Assembly (NCBI RefSeq): GCF_000715075.1
Contig: NC_134087.1
Span: 184,729,276-184,793,275, forward strand
Reading direction: 5' to 3'
Origin: Nicotiana tabacum
Taxonomy: Eukaryota; Streptophyta; Magnoliopsida; Solanales; Solanaceae
Length of the DNA stretch: 64,000 bases
The number at the start of each line of letters is the position of its first letter. Position 1 is the first letter of the stretch. Position numbers and translations under genes: made by a program. Under the pieces are notes generated by a model. The model was not told where the DNA came from. It saw only the letters and a program-made list of their open reading frames with translations, and made no database searches. Positions 10,486 through 21,067 of the stretch are shown piece by piece.

Positions 10486-12948
10486 TGTAGACATGTGATT
10501 ATTGACCCTCCCCAAGATTATTCATATTTTAGCGTAAATATTCAGTTTAGGTTTAGTATCGCTCTCTTTACTTTATTTTATCTAAAAAAAAAAGAAATTG
10601 CAAAAATATTTTTCCTTATTCTAGCTAGTTGATATTTTGTCTAGTTAATTTTATTTTTGAAAAAATACAAAAAATAGTCTTGACATTTTATTTTACAAAA
10701 GATAGTAAGAAAACTTTCACAAAATAGTTTTACTTAGTTTAGTGCAATTTTTAAGTTGTAGATCTTTAGCGAATGCTAATTAGGATTTAGATTTTTCTAA
10801 TATGATTATTTTCTTTCTATTTTAATATTACCTATTATACTTAGATAATTAGTAATTTGTGAAGCTATTTTGTTCAAAATTAATTCAACTTTAAAAAAAA
10901 AGAAAAACAAACAAACAAAGCAACCAAAAAGAAACAAACGAAAGAATATGTGAAGGAAAAGAATGAAAAGCGCAAAAAGTAGAATGCAAAATTTGAACGT
11001 GGCTTTCCATTTTGTTGTTGGATCCTTATTTGTTTATTTCATGTGAGCACATAGGCATTTTGGTGAGAACATTCTCAAAGCAATAGGGGGCCCACACGTT
11101 TTTAGGGCTTTCTAGACACTCACATTTTGATACTTAAAAAGGGATATACAGTAGAGAGGAGATAGAACGGAAGGAACAAGGAAAGAATAGAAAAAATCCT
11201 TAGTGCCGCATCACTCACATTGGACAGCAAATTCACACACTTAGTGATCTTTCTTCTTAATTTCCTTCCATAACACCCAACCTTTTTCCTCTGCGATTGG
11301 TTGACAAGTTGATCTCCATATTGTTGCCTACTAATCGAAATCACCCAAAAACTTCGTCTCTACCCGTTTTGGTCTCCATCTCTTTCTTTCGTTCTCAAGA
11401 TTAATAAAGGTATAAATCATGGGTTGAGTTCAGTAAGATGTCCGACGAGGCTCTCCGGTGGAGATCTTGTTCGCGGTTTTGTCACTTTTGCGTTTCTAAG
11501 CTGCCACTCATTTAAATTTCAAATTCATTTAAGGTCTATTTCTTCTTTTCTTCTTCTATTTTGCTTAATATCATGATTTCATTACTTCGCTAATTTGTCG
11601 TTGCTCTATTTCGTTAAATATTTGAACTGATGCTTCTTTGCTCTGTTTCAAGATGCCTTGGCAATATTTGTTTACTCCATTTTGTTGCAAATTATTGTTT
11701 ATGTATATATTTTAGTTTAATCTGTTTGGATGGGTTTTGATGGCTAGAATAAGTTTCTTTTGATTCCATGTTTCCTTGCTTTATTAAGAGATAATTGTTT
11801 TAAGCTTCACAATTAATATTTTGATGGCAACAGACTTAAATTAACAAAATTAAGCAGGCTGATTTTGAACTAATAAAGGGTGGGTGCATTATTTGGTGAG
11901 CAATTTAATAATATTTAGTTCTTAAGTTGCAAAATGTAGGGTTTTCTGTTGAAGCATTAGCAATTTAGTCTTTTTGTATAGAATTTATTTTGTTCGGATC
12001 TTTTCACTTTTTATCTAATCATGTCTTTGGAATTGATATTTCAATTATTAGGTCCATCTGCTTTGCTCATTATGTGGGATTGATTCACGAGTTAAGCCGA
12101 TATCTAGTTCAAGTAATTTGGCCGTAAAGTGTTGAGTTGAAGCAAACCTTTGGTTTAATAAATGGTGTACTTCATCCACAAAGTTATTTTCATAATTCAT
12201 GGTCTCACAACAATCTCAAATTAGTTTAGGAAATAATTAATTATGAACATTCATGGTTTGTTTTAGTTGAATACATTCTTTTGAAGCAAGTTGAGGTGCG
12301 CCATTCGCTAGAAAACTCCATAACCCTTGACCCTCACTTAATTAATTTTAATCCTTTAGAAATCGGAGTGTGACATTTAGTTGAATTTTCCATGACCCTC
12401 GCAAACTTGAAAGTGCATAGTTGCTTTAGGCGCTATATTTAAATTAATCTCCTTAAACTCGGGTGTGCATTTATGTGTCCCAAATTCACTCTCAACAACG
12501 TTAGATAAAATATGTCGGCGACCGCGGGTGCATTTATGTGACGTGTTTTTGACGTGTTTTAAATTACGTTGAAATCTTCCTAAAAATAATTAAATAAAAG
12601 CGGTTTTAAAGTTAAAATTGCACCATAGGCTAAAACATGTACTAAAATCAAGTAAATAGGCCAATTATAACAATTGAGCGACCGTGCTAGAACCACGGAA
12701 CTCGGGAATGCCTAACACCTTCTCCCGGGTTAATAGAATTTCTTAACCGGATTTCTGTGTTTGCGGACTGTAACAGAGTCAATATTTTCCTCAATTCGGG
12801 ATTTGAACCGGTGACTTGGGACACCATAAATTATCCCAAGTGGCGACTCTGAATTTTACATAAAAATAATCTCGTTTCGATTGTCACTTTAAGTTGGAAA
12901 AAACTCCATATACCCCTTTTCGGGTGTAGGTAAAAAGGAGGTGTGACA
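10486..12948 (+). repeat. E2 left LTR (2463 bp), forward
   Basis: TGTAGACATG to GTGTGACA. The U5 block carries TGGCGACTCTG at 12841-12851. A weak TATA-like TTAAAAAGGGATATAC lies near 11136. No gene inside. Confidence 0.9.
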
Positions 12949-12952
12949 GCTC

Positions 12953-12970
12953 TGGCGACTCTGCTGGGGA
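12953..12970 (+). other. E2 primer-binding site
   Basis: TGGCGACTCTGCTGGGGA, 4 bases after the LTR; identical to E1 and E4. Confidence 0.85.
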
Positions 12971-13702
12971 AAAGAACCCAGAATCTCTAGTTCAGGGTTC
13001 AAGAATTCGAGCTTAGAATAATTGTTATAATTGGCTATATTTATTATCTGATTTTATTACATGTTTGGGCCTAATGTGCTAAACGTTGTTTTTTATCGCT
13101 TTGATATTATTTGAATTGTATATAAACTGCTACGAAACCCCTATCTTCTCTCTTCTGAGGAGTGCACGCTGGCGTGACTTCTTTCTGTTAGTGTCATATC
13201 CCAAATAGAACGAAGTTTGGACAAGTTGCAAAGCCAGATGATCTTTTGGTTACCGGTACGCTGCCCCCCCCCCCCCCCCCGGCTCGAGTTGTCCGCTCGA
13301 GTAAGCCAGTCTAGAACAATACACCCAGGTTTTAAACTTAGAATAATGCAGCCTCATGCTGAATCCCTAGTAGGAACGTTTATTTGCATCATGCGCATTT
13401 GACTTTGGAGACTCAACACAGGGGTTGGGTCTATCTAGGACAGGTGTACCCGAAATGAAAAGACCATCCTGATGCATCCTACTTGCTACTTGCGCATTCA
13501 TTTGCTTCGGCTTGCATGCTGACTGGTTTCTAGAATAGGGAAAGAAAATTAAAAAAAATGAAAATCAAAAAAAAAAAAAAAGAAAAGAGAGTGAGAGGTA
13601 GGTATTTGAATTACCCTGTAATTCTGTTGAAATTTTGAAAAAAATAAAAGAAAAGTCATTTCAAAATAGGTCATATTTTCTTTTGTTCCGTCAAAACTGG
13701 GC

Positions 13703-13767
13703 GAACTACGCGGGTCTGATTCTCACCGGATGCGAAATACGTAGGCAAACTTCATCGGATCCGGCCC
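13703..13767 (+). other. Structured motif, copy a (E2)
   Basis: Matches E1 copy a, with the right arm changed to GCGAAA, so two inner pairs are lost; the outer CTACG / CGTAG is intact. Confidence 0.65.
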
Positions 13768-14158
13768 ATAATTTTCAAAAAATCCAAAAATATTTTCCAT
13801 TACTTGCTTCTTTAGAAAGCCATTCTTTTAGACTCTAATTGTTTTTTAAAAAAATATATACAAAAATATTTTCTTTTAATTTCTTCCAAAAATCCAAAAA
13901 TATTTTCATTCTTCTTTCAAAATTGAAAAGAAAATTCAAAATTCAAAATTTTCTTTTTTTAGAATCATTCCTTTCATAAATTCAAAAAAAAATTCAAAAA
14001 AAAATCTTTCTTCTTTAGAAGTCTTTCTTTCCAAAAATGCTGAAGAAAAATCAAAATCCAAAAATATTCCCTTTCTTCTTTATAAGTCTTTCTTTCGAAA
14101 AAATAAAATGAAAATTCAAAAAAAAAATTAGTTTATTTACTTTATTCATGATCTTCCC

Positions 14159-14222
14159 GAACTACGCAAGATCTGATTCATGTTCACACATGATACGTAG
14201 GCAACCCACATCAGGTTCGATC
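14159..14222 (+). other. Structured motif, copy b (E2)
   Basis: Inner stem TCATG / CATGA around TTCACA (14178-14193), fully paired; outer CTACG / CGTAG. Confidence 0.75.
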
Positions 14223-14381
14223 AACCATTGGAAAAAAAGAAACAAATGAAAAACAAAAGTGAAAAAATGTTGATAATAATAAGGACCGACTAAGTCCATT
14301 CTAACATGTTTTGTTTTGAATTGTGAAGAAAGTTGAGGTGGTCGGTTTATGGTAAGCTGAAAACACAAGCTCCAAGGAAAA

Positions 14382-16025
14382 ATGATAACTAACATCGAAA
14401 CTGTTATAAGTGCTCAAGAGACTCAGGGTCAGAGGGTTCAACAAGAGTCTACTGTGTTTGAGAAAAATAGAATACTGAAACAACAAATGACCGAAATGTG
14501 TCAAGCATGGGCCTGTGGTCAAGGACAACCTCGCATGAGTCACCATTTGCTACACAGCAAGAGCAATACCACTCTCCTGAGTACCACTCGTACTCGTTTG
14601 ATCTTCTAGCAAACAATGAGAAGCCTGCCCGAAAGATGGTACAGGAAGAAATGACCCAAAGAGTGAAAAACTTAGAACAACGGCTATAAAATATGCAAGG
14701 GTTGGCATGTCAAAAGAGTGTTGCCTTCAAAGATCTATGTATGTTCCCCGATGTCCACTTGCCGCCTGGTTTCAAGACTCCCAAATTTGAAAAGTATGAT
14801 GGACATGGAGATCCCATAGCCTACCTGAAAAGGTATTGCAATCAACTAAGAGGTGCATGAAGAAATGAAAAATTGCTAATAGCTTATTTTGGGGAAAGCC
14901 TTATGGGAGTAGCATCCGAATGGTTTATGGATCAAGACACGTCTCGCTGGTATGTTTGGGATGATATGGCATGGGCCTTTGTCAAACAGTTTCAATACAA
15001 CATCGACATCGCCACAGACCGTAATTCCCTTTCAAACCTGAAGAAGAAACCAACTGAAAGTTTCAGGGAATATGCTATGGAGAGAGCAAGCAGCCAGAGT
15101 TAAGCCACCCATGGACGACCACGAGCTAATCACTGTCTTCCTTCAGGCTCAAGAGCCAGATTATTTCAAAATATGATGTCCGCAGTGGGCAAATCTTTCT
15201 CGGAAGCAATCAAAATGGGAGATATGGTAGAGAATGGTCTTAAGACAGGCAAAATTATAAGTCAAACAGTTTTTAAAGCTGCAACTCAGGTTGTCTAGGT
15301 TGAATCTAATAATTTCAGTGGCACGAATGAGAAGCACGAAGAAATCATGATGACATCAGGGTCGAGAAGAGGTCGTAGGAGAGCATCTCAAAGGTATGAG
15401 CGACCTCATCAGGTTTCCCATGATTCCTCTGAATACTATTATCCACTTCAGAACCCTCAATACTCTATTGCTGCACCTAAGTATGTTGCCCGGCCACCAA
15501 GACACCCCAAAAGGCGAGCACCAGCACCGCAAAATCTCCACCAGCCTCCACAAATTTTCAAATGCCCTATAACCCACATCTAAGCCAGGGGTATAGAAGG
15601 GAACAAATGCTGAAAGATAATTTTACACCACTAGGAGAGTCCTATGCAAGCTTGTTTGAGAAATTAAAGTAGTATGACATGGTTTCACTAATTCCTCCAA
15701 ATCATGTGGACCCCCGTGCAAGAAGCTTTAACCCTTCTATTAGGTGTGAATACCATTCCAATGCCCAGGGGCACAATGTTAAAAGCTATCGGGATTTGAA
15801 AAGAGAAATAGAAAGGATGACTCACGAAAACTTAATTGTGATCCAAGACAGTGACACCCAAAATATCGCGCAGAATCCTTTACCTGCATATTATGATGCA
15901 CATTTTGTGGGGATGATGCCTGGTGACATGGAGTATGAGAATCCTCTCGGAAACTTGTTAACTAAAGTTAATGATGTTGAAATTGGAGAAGGCTCTGCTA
16001 ATTCTGATGAGAAAATTTGTGGCTA
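14382..16025 (+). pseudogene. E2 gag, broken
   Basis: Collinear with E1 gag. The N-terminus opens at 14382; a one-base deletion near 14533 shifts the frame, and reading resumes from about 14498 in the next frame. Stops follow at the equivalents of E1 positions, and there is another deletion near 15075-15090. The core with KFEKYDGHGDP is recognisable at 14700-15090 and a Pro-rich segment at 15347-15583. The C-terminal part (15679-16026) carries the zinc-knuckle variant, but its last Cys is Tyr (GHNVKSYRD), so metal binding would be lost. More decayed than E1. No protease or RT follows. Confidence 0.85.
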
Positions 16026-18335
16026 AATGTGAAGCCTAGCAATTGAAAAGTCATTCCCTCCTCACTAGGAAGGAATCTTGGAAGCTTGTTTTGATGTTTT
16101 TTCTATTATTTGGGTTATTTCAGGGTTGTGATCCAGATTTTATTTGTTTTATTGAGTCAAATCCTTCCACCCCTCCATTCTGTTTGTGTGAATCTTGTCT
16201 GTCTGTTCTGTTGCTATTTTCATTATTCAGGTTATTTTAGGATTATAACTCGTATTTTGGGTTGCTTGTTTAGCTGTAAAACTCTTTCATCCTTTACTCA
16301 ATAAAATACAGTTTGTCTTTTTGTGTCATTCTGTTCCTAGTTCTTTTATCGCTAGTTATAATGACATGACATACATGCGGAAATTTTGGCCAGATCTTCG
16401 GAACTGATTTAATATGGAATTGGATAAAAATATACATTTAATGATGAATAAAGAGTTGGAATACTTTGGAACTAAGGTCGAGTAAAATTCACCTTCAAAT
16501 CATTGTGAAGATCGGTCTTAAGGATGTTAATCAATTGAAGTTTGTTGGAAAGTTTGACATTAAGGGATGGAAAGTGTCTTGTGACCACGACACACCAAGA
16601 AGACAGACATGTTCATCAATGTTGTGATCACAAAAAGATACTATGTTTAGCGTTCTCGAGGCTGGGAGGCCCTTTTTCTGCTACACAAACACTTCATATC
16701 CTTCACTACCCCTTTTGAGTCTGTGTTATTTTCTTTGACCACCTCTTTTGGAATCATGTTTAGAGTCAAGAGTCAAAACAAATGAAAAAAGAAGAAAAAA
16801 AAGTCCATGTCCCAAGAGTACAAACTGGGGCAATTTTCAAGTGAAAAAAAATGAAGAAGAAAAGAACTGGCAAAGGTCCATGCCCCCAGAAAATAGAAGC
16901 TGGGGCAACCTGTTTTGAAAACAAAAAAAAAAGACAAAAGGAAAAAAAAAGACAAAGAAAAAAAACGAAAGATGAAAAAATAGTTAGGTCAGATGTTTGA
17001 ACTACGTTCGACCTGATTCCTTAAAAAGAGGATACGTAGGCAGCCTCACGGTTCGGTCCACCCAAATAAGAATTAAAAAAAAGGAGCCAAAAATCCCCAG
17101 TATCTGAAACTGGGGCAGATATTTTATTTCACTTTTGAAAGAATCGATCCAAGAGTTGTAAGTCTACAACCCCTCAGTTTGAGTCTACTTTGAGCCTTCA
17201 TGCCGACTTTTCTTTCCAACTCTATCCAAAATCCTTCCAAACGAAGACCTCCCGATATGCGTTCAAGAAACGCCAAGAGAAGCATGCAATGAGCAATAGT
17301 TTTCACGCAACGTAGAACACTATCAAGTTGCACGCACAAAAAAGCAAAAGAGAAAGAAAAAAAAAGAAAATGAGAGAGTCTTACTAGTGAAAACCCTCAC
17401 GGGCACTATAAGGCAATGGTAAGCAAAGATGAATAAATGAGAGAGACTTGTTGGTGAAAACTCCTCGGGGAACCACTAGTCGAAAGTGAGCCATAAAGCT
17501 GGTGTGAAGAATTGGCATAAACAAGCCCGACTTCAAAGGTCATAAGAATAGTAAAAGGGAAGAGTGAATTAGTTTGATAGATCGGCCGTTAAGTCCAAAA
17601 TGCATGTCATGATCATTAAGGCTAGTTATTGAAAAAAAAAAAGAAAAAAAAACTCTTCCTTCTGTCCTTCCGATAGGGGCATTTCTTGTTGATACTTGTT
17701 TCTTTGCATCATTGTGTCCTTTATTTTGAGTCAGTCCTTCTCAAAACAAGCAAGAAAAGATTTCAAAATCTGCTACCAGCTTTTCAGTTGCATAAAGTGA
17801 ATTTGGCCAGCACACTCAGTTATTACTACCAACATGCTTTAAGGATTCATGCAAAGGCTTCCCCAAAAGACTCTTGTCAGCCTACTTGGGGCAAGCAAAG
17901 ATAACTGGTGATTTTCTCTAGCAGACAAATTGCTCAAAAGCAGGAAGTCAATCAAGATATCGGAAAAGGTCACCTAAGCAAAGATCTCCAATTGGGATAA
18001 GGCTGTTTGAGCTGCAAATACAAATGGTACTGGTGTGAAACAATTAGGGTTGATGTAGAGCAAACGTTTCTTGAAACCGACTCAAGCTGATTGAGCAGAA
18101 GTTAAGGTGCCCAATACTCAAGGCCACAAACTGACCACCATATTTAAAACTGACAAATTTTTCTTTGTGTGAAACAGGAACAAAGCAGTGTAAGGAAAAT
18201 GGTTCAAAAAAAAGAGAAAAAGTAAAGAAGAGAAGAGCCGACAATGGGAAGTTTCTCAAAATTTTGCCTTTATTTGTCTTGCTATTGTGCATAAAATCTT
18301 GCCATTGATCTTCATATTTTTACTCCTAGGATAAA
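16026..18335 (+). other. E2 internal non-coding region after gag
   Basis: Collinear with E1 3690-6032, including the AATAAA near 16305 and several A-rich tracts. No pol domain is visible on either strand. Confidence 0.7.
16999..17059 (+). other. Structured motif, copy c (E2)
   Basis: GAACTACG ... inner stem TCCTT / GAGGA (one wobble) around AAAAA ... TACGTAGGCAGCC; shorter loop region than E1 but still pairing. Confidence 0.7.
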
Positions 18336-18722
18336 AAGTCCTAGCCTGATGGATCTTCCTCCCGATCAAAATCTTAGTCTGATGAATCTTTCTCCTGAGA
18401 TAGAAGACCTAGTCTGATGAACTTTCTCCAAGGATCAAAATCTTAGTCTGATGAATCTTTCTCCTAAGATAGAAACCTAGTCTGACGAATTTTCTCCTAG
18501 GATAGAAATCTTAGTCTGATGAATCTTTCTCCTAAGATACCGAAAAAGAGACCTAGTCTGATGAACTTTTCTCCTAGGATCGAAATCTTAGTCTGATGAA
18601 TCTTTCTCTTAAGATAGAAAACCTAGTCTGATGAACTTTTCTCCTAGGATCGAAATCTTAGTCTGATGAATCTTTCTCCTAAGATAGAAAACCTAGTCCG
18701 ATGAATTTTCTCCTAGGATAAT
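18336..18722 (+). repeat. Tandem array of about 12 hairpin units (E2)
   Basis: Same two alternating unit types as in E1 (CCTAG/CTAGG and CTTAG/CTAAG arms, TCTGATGAAT loop) with fewer copies, so the copy number has changed between relatives. Confidence 0.85.
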
Positions 18723-19728
18723 AATTAAAAAAAAGGGGAAGTCTGAATTCGAAAAAAGAAGAAGGGAAGTCTGGATTCGAAAAAAGAGGGTAAATTTTTA
18801 GTTTTCTTGAAATCAGGGGTCCTACTTGGAGAATAGGGTCAGTCTTTACTTTAGTCAAGCTTAGTTTATAGTTTTCCGCAAGTTCAATCATGCATAGGAG
18901 ACGCACATCCTAGTCGAGTCATTAATTTTACTCTCATCATTGCATCCTTCATTAGCAGCGCAGGTGATTTATAGTTTTGCTAACAATTAACAAATCTTCC
19001 TAGTGTAAACTGGGGTAGAAAAATTTCTTTGGTTTTGTCTGTTTTGTTGTAGAATCAGGCGCCCACCTGGAGAACAAGGAAAAATAGTTCAAGTTTCGAG
19101 GAAAAGCAGTGTAAGTTTTAAAGGAAGACAGTTCAAGTTTCAGCAATTAGGCGCCCACCTTGAGAACAAGGGAAAACATTTTGAGTTTCAAGGGAAAGCA
19201 GTTCAAGTCTCAAAGGAAAACAGTTCAAGTTAGAAGAAGCAGAAGCTCGCGGCAAGAAGGCGAGTCAACAGAGGAGATGATCAATGGAAGTAATCTCAGT
19301 CCAAAATTAAAAAAAAAAACAAATACAACAAAAAAATTATAAGAAAAGAAAAAAAAAGGGAAAACAGGGAGTGAATCCAAAATGCAGAAGCTGAAACAAG
19401 AGGCGGATTGCTCAAGACATGACTAAGGTTAAAAGCACTGCATGTCCGATCTTGATCCAAAAAGCTAAAGAAGAACGAGCTAGCATCTTCAGCTAACAAG
19501 CGCCGAGGTTCAAATCTAAAGTCTGCATGAAGAACCATTCAAGACTCCAGATCAAGTTTCAGAAGACTTATAGATAGGAATCTTGTAACTCATAGTTGAC
19601 AGGCTTAGTTAGTCTTTTTCATTTTTTTGATTTTTGATGTAATAACAGGACCGCGGATCGGAACCTCGACGGAACGGCACCTCAACCGGCTCTCCACCTC
19701 GGCATACTCCATCATCTCACTCACTTCT
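18723..19728 (+). other. E2 3' non-coding region
   Basis: Collinear with E1 6651-7668; A-rich tracts and one to two copies of the CACCTGGAGAACAAGG block near 19060-19170. No gene seen. Confidence 0.6.
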
Positions 19729-19796
19729 GAACTACACGTGGCCTGATTCCTTTATAGCAAAGGATATATAGGCAGCTTAGAGACCAGAGCTCGGTC
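19729..19796 (+). other. Structured motif, copy d (E2)
   Basis: Inner stem TCCTTT / AAAGGA around ATAGC (19748-19764), fully paired. The outer CTACA / TATAG has one mismatch. Confidence 0.7.
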
Positions 19797-19896
19797 ACAT
19801 TCTCATTTCTCTTAGTTTTTTGGTCCCTGTAAATAAGGGTCGGGTCAAAAAACCTGTCTAGTCGTTCTTTGTTTGTAAATACTTCGTATTTCCAGT

Positions 19897-19910
19897 CAAA
19901 GAGGGACAAC
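19897..19910 (+). other. E2 polypurine tract
   Basis: CAAAGAGGGACAAC immediately before TGTAGACATG. Confidence 0.75.
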
Positions 19911-21056
19911 TGTAGACATGTAATTTTTGACCCTCCCCAAGATTTTTCATATTTTAGCGTAAATATTCAGTTTAGGTTTAGTATCGCTCTCTTTACTTTA
20001 TTTTATCTAAAAAAAAGAAACTACAAAAATATTTTCCCTTATTCTAGCTAGTTGATATTTTGTCTAGTTAGTTTTATTTTTGAAAAAAATACAAAAAATA
20101 GTATTGACATTTTATTTTACAAAAGATAGTAAGAAAACTTTCACAAAATAGTTTTACTTAGTTTTGTGCAATTTTTAAGTTGTAGATCTTTAGCGAATGC
20201 TAAGTAGGATTTAGATTTTTCTAATATGATTATTTTCTTTCTATTTTAATATTACCTATTGTACTTAGATAATTAGTAATTTGTGAAGCTATTTTGTTTA
20301 AAATTAATTCAACTTTAGAAAAAAAAAAGAAAAAAAACAAACAAATAAAGCAACCAAAAAGAAACAAACGAAAAAATATCTGAAGGAAAAGAATGAAAAG
20401 CGCAAAAAGTAGAATGCAAAATTTGAACGTGGCTTTCCATTTTGTTGTTGGGTCCTTATTTGTTTATTCCATGTGAGCACATAGGCATTTTGGTGAGATC
20501 TCACAGCAATGGGGGGCACACACGTTTTTAGGGCTTTCTAGACACTCACATTTTGATACTTAAAAAGGGATATACAGTAGAGAGGAGATAGAACGGAAGG
20601 AACAAGGAAAGAATAGGAAAAATCCTTAGCGCCGCATCACTCACCTTGGACAGCAAATTCACACACTCCGTGATCTTTCTTCTTAATTTCCTTCCATAAC
20701 ACCCAACCTTTTTCCTCTGCGATTGGTTGACAAACTGATCTCCATATTGTTGTCTACTAATAGAAATAACCCAAAAACTCTGTCTCTACCCATTTTTGTC
20801 TCCATCTATTTCTTTCGTTCTCAAGATTAATAAAGGTATAAATCATGAGTTGAGTTCAGTGAGATGACCGGCGAGGCTCTCCGGTGGAGATCTTGTTCGC
20901 GGTTTTGTCACTTTTGCGTTTCTAAGCTGCCACTCATTTAAATTTCAGATTCATTTGAGGTCTATTTCTTCTTTTCTTCTTCTATTTTGCTTAATATCAT
21001 GATTTCATTATTTCGCTAATTTGTCGTTGCTCTGTTTTGTTAAATATTTGAACTGA
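19911..21056 (+). repeat. E2 forward 3' LTR, truncated after 1146 bases
   Basis: Collinear with the left LTR from its first base to ...ATTTGAACTGA, then breaks off into reversed PBS and LTR sequence. The second half of this LTR is absent. Confidence 0.9.
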
Positions 21057-21067
21057 GTCGCCAAAGC
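21057..21067 (-). other. Reversed PBS remnant at the E2 junction
   Basis: Read on the minus strand, the LTR end is followed by GCTTTGGCGACTC, i.e. LTR spacer plus the first part of the PBS. GA at 21055-21056 is shared with the forward LTR, a 2-base microhomology. Confidence 0.85.

Larger units (their letters stand above)
12971..14381 (+). other. E2 untranslated leader
   Basis: Parallels E1 527-2088, with the same degenerate AT-rich repeat (about 13765-14130) and motif copies a and b. A run of about 17 C lies at 13264-13280, where E1 has a short mixed C/T tract. Confidence 0.7.
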
